This document shows positions 60,554 to 64,000 of a stretch of 64,000 nt of DNA, piece after piece (within the stretch, counting starts at the first letter, position 1; each line of letters opens with the position of its first letter). The stretch spans positions 806,001 to 870,000 of the forward strand of contig NZ_CP104143.1 of the NCBI RefSeq assembly GCF_025200715.1, given 5' to 3'. The translations under genes and the position numbers were made by a program. This DNA comes from Rhizobium sullae (GTDB taxonomy: Bacteria; Pseudomonadota; Alphaproteobacteria; Rhizobiales; Rhizobiaceae). Below the pieces are notes generated by a model. It saw nothing but the letters and a program-made list of their open reading frames with translations. It was not told the origin of the DNA and did no database searches.

Positions 60554-61009
60554 CTAATTTCCAAAGCGCGAGGTAATTTCTGTGGCGAGTGTTGCACCTT
60601 CGTTACGGTAGCGCTCTTCTGCCACGATGGCCGATGGAGTGCAATCGGTGTAGACCGAAGCAAAAGCGCGGTAGCCGTGGTTGAACGCCGCCGTCAGCTT
60701 TTCCTTCCGCTGCGGTTCGTCTTTCGTCTCCGAATCCAGCAGCCTTTGCATGTCGCTTCGCCATTCACTGCCGCCCGGCGCCTTGCAGAGCGTGCGCAGG
60801 TAATGAACCGACCCGATCACTTCCGCCAGCCGCAAAAGCTTGTCGTCATAAGGCACGATGGCGGGCGCTGCAGGTATGGTTTCGGGCTCGACCGGCGGTG
60901 CCTTGTCCTGCGCCCATGCCACAGCGGCCATAGCCGAACCGGCGCAGACAACGAGAGACAAGAAGACGCGTCGAACGGGAATCATGCTGATAGTTGATAC
61001 CCTCGCCAT
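60554..61009 (-). CDS. TIGR02301/DUF2385 family periplasmic protein
   Basis: A 151-residue protein with a signal peptide (PVRRVFLSLVVCAGSAMAAV, cut after AWA). The mature part shows YDDKLLRLAEVIGSVHYLR, the conserved Cys in TLCK and NHGYRAFASVYTDCTPSA, typical of TIGR02301, an alphaproteobacterial family of unknown function. The start at 61009 is open; ATG 60986 is also possible. It follows the NUDIX gene by 36 bases. Confidence 0.8.
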   Translation of the reverse strand: MARVSTISMIPVRRVFLSLVVCAGSAMAAVAWAQDKAPPVEPETIPAAPAIVPYDDKLLRLAEVIGSVHYLRTLCKAPGGSEWRSDMQRLLDSETKDEPQRKEKLTAAFNHGYRAFASVYTDCTPSAIVAEERYRNEGATLATEITSRFGN

Positions 61010-61045
61010 GACCGGAACAAGGCGGGCTGATGACTATCCACGCCG

Positions 61046-61462
61046 TTATTGTCGCACGGAGAGCCGTTCGGCGCATTCAAGCACCGACTGGGGCACCGGC
61101 AAGCGGCGGATTTCCTCGACGGTGTACCACCCGAGAGCGGCCGCGTCGTCCGAAGCTTCGGCGATCGCTTTCCCGTCAGCCTCTACGGTGAAAACCGAAA
61201 GGAGAAAATGGCTGCTGACGCTGCCGTCGGCGGCATGGGCCTTCAGGTCGTAGGCCGCAAAGAGCTGCGGATTATAGGCGCGGATGCCGGTCTCCTCCTC
61301 GAATTCGCGCAGCGCGGTCTGGTCCGGTGTCTCGCTATTTTCCGCCCGGCCGCCGGGAAAGGCATACATATCAGCAGACGGCGGGTTGCGGCGGAGTACG
61401 AGAAGGAAGCGGCCGTCGCGCTCAAGGATCGCCGAAGACGCTGCTCTTGGATTTGAAGTCAT
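61046..61462 (-). CDS. NUDIX hydrolase
   Basis: A 138-residue protein. The Nudix box is GGRAENSE then TALREFEEETGI, matching Gx5Ex7REUxEExGU exactly. It hydrolyses a nucleoside diphosphate linked compound with magnesium. The substrate, perhaps ADP-ribose or an oxidised nucleotide, is not determinable. It appears to start the leftward hypothetical gene group. Confidence 0.88.
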   Translation of the reverse strand: MTSNPRAASSAILERDGRFLLVLRRNPPSADMYAFPGGRAENSETPDQTALREFEEETGIRAYNPQLFAAYDLKAHAADGSVSSHFLLSVFTVEADGKAIAEASDDAAALGWYTVEEIRRLPVPQSVLECAERLSVRQ

Positions 61463-61542
61463 GACCTGCCGTCTCTACACTCAGCCGGGATTTCCGTATT
61501 CTCGTTTTGAATATTCAATCGCCGATTCGAAGGGAAGCGTGC

Positions 61543-61863
61543 CTGACCTACATCATCTACGCTTTTGCGGCCCTTTTTGAAATCGCCGGTTGCTTCGCCT
61601 TCTGGGCATGGCTCCGGATAGGCAAGCCGGTCTGGTGGCTCGCGCCGGGCATGGTTTCGCTTGCGCTTTTCGCCTGGCTTCTGACGCTGGTGCCGAGCGA
61701 GGCGGCCGGCCGCACCTTCGCAGCCTATGGCGGCATTTATATCGTCGCATCACTTTTATGGCTGTGGCTTGTGGAAAATCGCGTTCCGGACCGCTGGGAT
61801 ATCGGCGGCGCGGCCGTCTGCCTTGCAGGGGCGGCGATCATCCTCTTCGGGCCGCGGCCTTGA
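61543..61863 (+). CDS. YnfA (UPF0060) family inner-membrane protein, apparent CTG start
   Basis: A 106-residue, four-helix membrane protein. [24 protein letters not shown] at the N-terminus and [20 protein letters not shown] in the second half identify YnfA, related to small multidrug exporters. Family members begin MTY; here that Met position is CTG at 61543, with AAGGGAAG five bases upstream. No in-frame ATG is present. An upstream TTG (61507) would add 12 unusual residues. The function is unproven. Confidence 0.8.
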   Translation: MTYIIYAFAALFEIAGCFAFWAWLRIGKPVWWLAPGMVSLALFAWLLTLVPSEAAGRTFAAYGGIYIVASLLWLWLVENRVPDRWDIGGAAVCLAGAAIILFGPRP

Positions 61864-61894
61864 CCGCTGCAAAACAGGGTGCAAAGACAACGTC

Positions 61895-62656
61895 ATGTGC
61901 GGACGCTATGCCTTGACGCTGACCCCCGAGGAGTTGAAGGAGATACTTGGGCTTCTGGAGCTTGAGGACTTTCCCGCTCGCTACAATATTGCGCCGACAC
62001 AGCCGATTCTCGTCGTCGTTTCCGGCGAAACGCAGGTGAGGGGCAGCAATCTTCCGGATCGTCGCGCCGTGCTGGTGCGTTGGGGCTTCACGCCATCCTG
62101 GGTGAAGGATCCCAAGGAATTTCCGCTGCTCATCAATGCGCGGGCCGAAACCGCGACCGGCAAGGCATCCTTCCGTGCCGCGATGCGCCATCGCCGCGTG
62201 CTCGTCCCGGCCTCCGGCTTTTACGAGTGGCACCGTCCCTCGAAGGAAAGCGGAGAGAAACCGCAGGCCTATTGGATCAGGCCTCGCCGCGGCGGCGTGG
62301 TCGCTCTCGCCGGCCTGATGGAAACCTGGTCGTCCGCGGACGGCTCGGAAGTCGATACGGGCGCGATCCTGACCACAGCCGCCAACGCGTCCATTGCATC
62401 GATCCACGACCGCATGCCGGTCGTCATCAAGCCGGAGGATTTCGCTCGCTGGCTCGACTGCAAAACGCAGGAGCCGCGGGATGTCGCTGGCTTGATGCGG
62501 CCCGCAGAAGAGGACTTCTTCGAAGCGATCCCCGTCTCTGACAAAGTCAATAAGGTCATCAATATGGGGGCCGATCTGCAAACGCCCGTCGTTGTCGAGA
62601 AGCCGCCGAAACCGCCCGGCAAGAAACCTGGCGGCGATCAACTCAGCTTCTTCTGA
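61895..62656 (+). CDS. SOS response-associated peptidase (SRAP/YedK family)
   Basis: A 253-residue protein. MCGRYALT provides the catalytic Cys2, NARAETA the Asn of the site, PASGFYEWH the Glu, and SIHDRMPV the His. SRAP proteins covalently cap abasic sites in single-strand DNA and so protect replication forks. The Cys is exposed after Met removal, which is needed for crosslinking. It is 31 bases after YnfA. Confidence 0.93.
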   Translation: MCGRYALTLTPEELKEILGLLELEDFPARYNIAPTQPILVVVSGETQVRGSNLPDRRAVLVRWGFTPSWVKDPKEFPLLINARAETATGKASFRAAMRHRRVLVPASGFYEWHRPSKESGEKPQAYWIRPRRGGVVALAGLMETWSSADGSEVDTGAILTTAANASIASIHDRMPVVIKPEDFARWLDCKTQEPRDVAGLMRPAEEDFFEAIPVSDKVNKVINMGADLQTPVVVEKPPKPPGKKPGGDQLSFF

Positions 62657-62690
62657 AACCTCACATCATTCAGCATTTTCCGGATAACAA

Positions 62691-63313
62691 ATGTTCTCGA
62701 TCTCGGCTGCCCTTTCGGTTTCTTCCTCGGCGCATCCCTCATCATTGCGATCGGTGCACAGAATGCTTTCGTGCTACGCCAGGGGCTGCTGCGCTCGCAT
62801 GTCTTCGTCATCTGCCTGATCTGCGCTCTGTCGGATGCGCTGCTGATCGCAGCCGGCGTCGCCGGCCTCGGAACCCTGATCTCGCATTCGCCGGGGCTGA
62901 TTTCCGTCGTGACGCTCGGCGGCGCGATCTTTCTCGGTGTCTATGCCGTCATGGCCTTCCGCCGCTCGCTGCATCCCGGCGTCATGAAGGCGGGAGCACC
63001 AGACGGACTGAGCCTGAAGGCCGCCGTTGCCACCTGCCTGGCCTTCACATTCCTCAATCCGCATGTCTATCTGGATACGGTCGTCCTGCTCGGCAGCCTT
63101 TCGGCCGCCTACCAGGGTTCGGATCGAATCGCCTACGGGGCAGGGGCTGCCGTCGGGTCATTCCTCTGGTTTTTCGGGCTGGGATATGGCGCGCGTCTGC
63201 TGCAGCCGGTCTTCGCAAAACCCGCCGCGTGGCGGGTCCTCGATGTCATCATCGGTATCGTCATGAGCCTGCTGGCAATCAGCCTACTCGTTCGGTTCTT
63301 CCGTCCGGCTTAG
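62691..63313 (+). CDS. LysE/ArgO-type amino acid exporter, N-terminus frameshifted
   Basis: The frame is open through 63313 with five or six helices. Family signatures are GFFLGASLIIAIGAQNAFVL, RQGLLRSHVF and FLNPHVYLDT. The recognisable N-terminus begins before the only good in-frame starts (GTG 62771), while an ATG at 62691 reads MFSISAALS in the +1-shifted frame, and a single added base near 62716 would join the two into MFSISAALSGFFLG. So the gene is either frameshifted or read from an unusual start. Function if intact: export of basic amino acids. Confidence 0.68.
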
Positions 63314-63453
63314 GAGACTTTCTTGACGATGGGCGGCTTGCTCTTCAGCATCAGCGCGGCGGCCAGTACGGCCTTGAGGCCGACCGGGCGGTAATGTGTA
63401 CTCAGATCCGGTTTTGCCGCTTGTTCCGCCTGATCCGTCTTATTCGAACTCAC
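63310..63453 (-). CDS. Small conserved protein (47 aa), unknown
   Basis: A 47-residue ORF from GTG 63453, with AAGGAGA five bases upstream. It reads VSSNKTDQAEQAAKPDLSTH in its first part, then a short hydrophobic stretch (VGLKAVLAAALML) and a basic tail. The clear ribosome site and conserved feel argue for a real gene, but I recognise no family. It overlaps the convergent LysE gene by four bases. Confidence 0.55.
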   Translation of the reverse strand: MSSNKTDQAEQAAKPDLSTHYRPVGLKAVLAAALMLKSKPPIVKKVS

Positions 63454-63495
63454 GATACTCTCCTTACGTTTCCCTAGACTTTTATTATTTTGCTC

Positions 63496-63518
63496 TTTTG
63501 TCGCCAAAGACGACAAAA
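63496..63518. other. Inverted repeat upstream of the 47-aa gene
   Basis: TTTTGTCG (63496-63503) and CGACAAAA (63511-63518) form a perfect eight-base stem around CCAAAGA, in the gap between pssA and the small gene. There is no T tract in either direction, so it may be an operator or a weak processing site. Confidence 0.35.
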
Positions 63519-63610
63519 TAGAGGCATGGCTTGTCAGGAATTGTGTACGCCAATCACATCGCGCGAGGCGAAGCCCCGCGCTCGGTGCGGCGTATCGGAG
63601 GAGCATGAAA

Positions 63611-64000
63611 TCAGATGTGGCGGCCGATATCGTCGTCGCCGTCGCCCGGCTCTTCGATCGTGAGCGTGCCGTACTTCAGCCGCCACTTGCGTGCCCCAAA
63701 GGGCAGCGACAGCAGGTAGACGATGACGGTGAACACCATAACTTCCCACGTGAAGCTCATCAGCAGGGCGACATAAAGCACGACACCGAGCATCAGCGGC
63801 AGCACGAGATCGCGCCGCAGGCGGCTGCCTTCCGACTTGCCGGACCAGACGGGCAGGCGGCTGATGAGCAGGAAAGCGATCAGGACCGTATAGGCCGAAG
63901 AGATATAGGCGAAGGTGCGGTCCTCGGTGAGGCCGAGGAATCCGAGATAGACGGGCAGGAGCACCAGCATGGCCCCGGCAGGCGCGGGCACGCCGACGAA
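63611..64000 (-). CDS. pssA: CDP-diacylglycerol-serine O-phosphatidyltransferase, C-terminal part
   Basis: The minus strand is open from the window edge to the stop at 63611 (129 residues plus stop). It begins FVGVPAPAGAM, a segment found after the CDP-alcohol phosphotransferase motif of rhizobial PssA, followed by helices with TFAYISSAYTVLIAFLLIS and YVALLMSFTWEVMVFTVIVY. It makes phosphatidylserine, the precursor of phosphatidylethanolamine. The catalytic N-terminal half lies outside the window. Confidence 0.82.
   Translation of the reverse strand, partial: FVGVPAPAGAMLVLLPVYLGFLGLTEDRTFAYISSAYTVLIAFLLISRLPVWSGKSEGSRLRRDLVLPLMLGVVLYVALLMSFTWEVMVFTVIVYLLSLPFGARKWRLKYGTLTIEEPGDGDDDIGRHI

Noticed and set aside
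1..64000. CRISPR array or long tandem repeats
   Set aside because: No regularly spaced repeats were seen; only short palindromes and one RIME-like repeat.

Overview
This is a high-GC alphaproteobacterial chromosome segment, almost certainly from the Rhizobiaceae (Rhizobium or a close relative). The pointers are a RopA-type porin, a single bifunctional Rsh (RelA/SpoT) gene behind rpoZ, a lepB-rnc-era block followed by recO, a type II phosphatidylserine synthase, a Host_attach-family protein, an AMP nucleosidase, a galacturonosyl-transfer-like cluster (two GT39 enzymes, a GT2 and a flippase-like protein) and a chromosomal iolCDEB operon with an RpiR-type regulator. Most of the window is ordinary core genome. 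I found no CRISPR array, no prophage and no intact insertion sequence.

Layout. 1-5.6 kb: partial MFS exporter, lipid kinase, a DUF4242-adenylate cyclase fusion, and a divergent glutamine-synthetase-like ligase / class III aminotransferase pair that fits polyamine or amine catabolism. 5.6-10.7 kb: envelope glycosylation cluster. 10.7-13.0 kb: ECF42-type sigma factor with three tandem DGPF/YciI proteins. 13.0-23.5 kb: a mixed region with AMP nucleosidase, GST, a nitrilase-family protein that seems to have lost catalytic residues, a HisC-like aminotransferase, two atypical PilZ proteins, a LysR regulator and several small proteins. 23.6-31.6 kb: inositol catabolism (iolC-iolD-iolE-iolB, regulator, Gfo/Idh dehydrogenase) with visible GGAA-N6-TTCC operators. 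31.7-35.6 kb: ferredoxin-reductase-like flavoprotein, tRNA-Ser(GCU), a ParD antitoxin with a broken ParE toxin, then the porin gene.

35.7-49.9 kb is the conserved housekeeping core: hydrolase, soluble lytic transglycosylase, dapA, smpB, DUF3830, NYN-domain protein, rpoZ, rsh, DUF3563, DUF2062, acpS, lepB, rnc, era, receiver protein, recO. 50-64 kb holds an aldo/keto reductase, a MOSC protein, two HD phosphohydrolases, a GGDEF-EAL protein with a GSDEF site, an EF-hand protein, SodC, MscS, a dual-specificity-type phosphatase, YgfZ, conserved rhizobial hypotheticals, NUDIX, YnfA (apparently with a CTG start), an SRAP protein, a LysE exporter with a frameshifted N-terminus, and the 3' part of pssA.

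Functional threads: inositol is degraded by IolE, IolD, IolB and IolC under one repressor that appears to autoregulate. c-di-GMP signalling is represented by the GGDEF-EAL protein and, less surely, the PilZ-like proteins. RpoZ and Rsh link stringent response to RNA polymerase. I see no clearly new multi-gene system. The best leads are the operator set of the iol regulon, the nitrilase-like pseudoenzyme, the damaged toxin beside tRNA-Ser, and several short ORFs.
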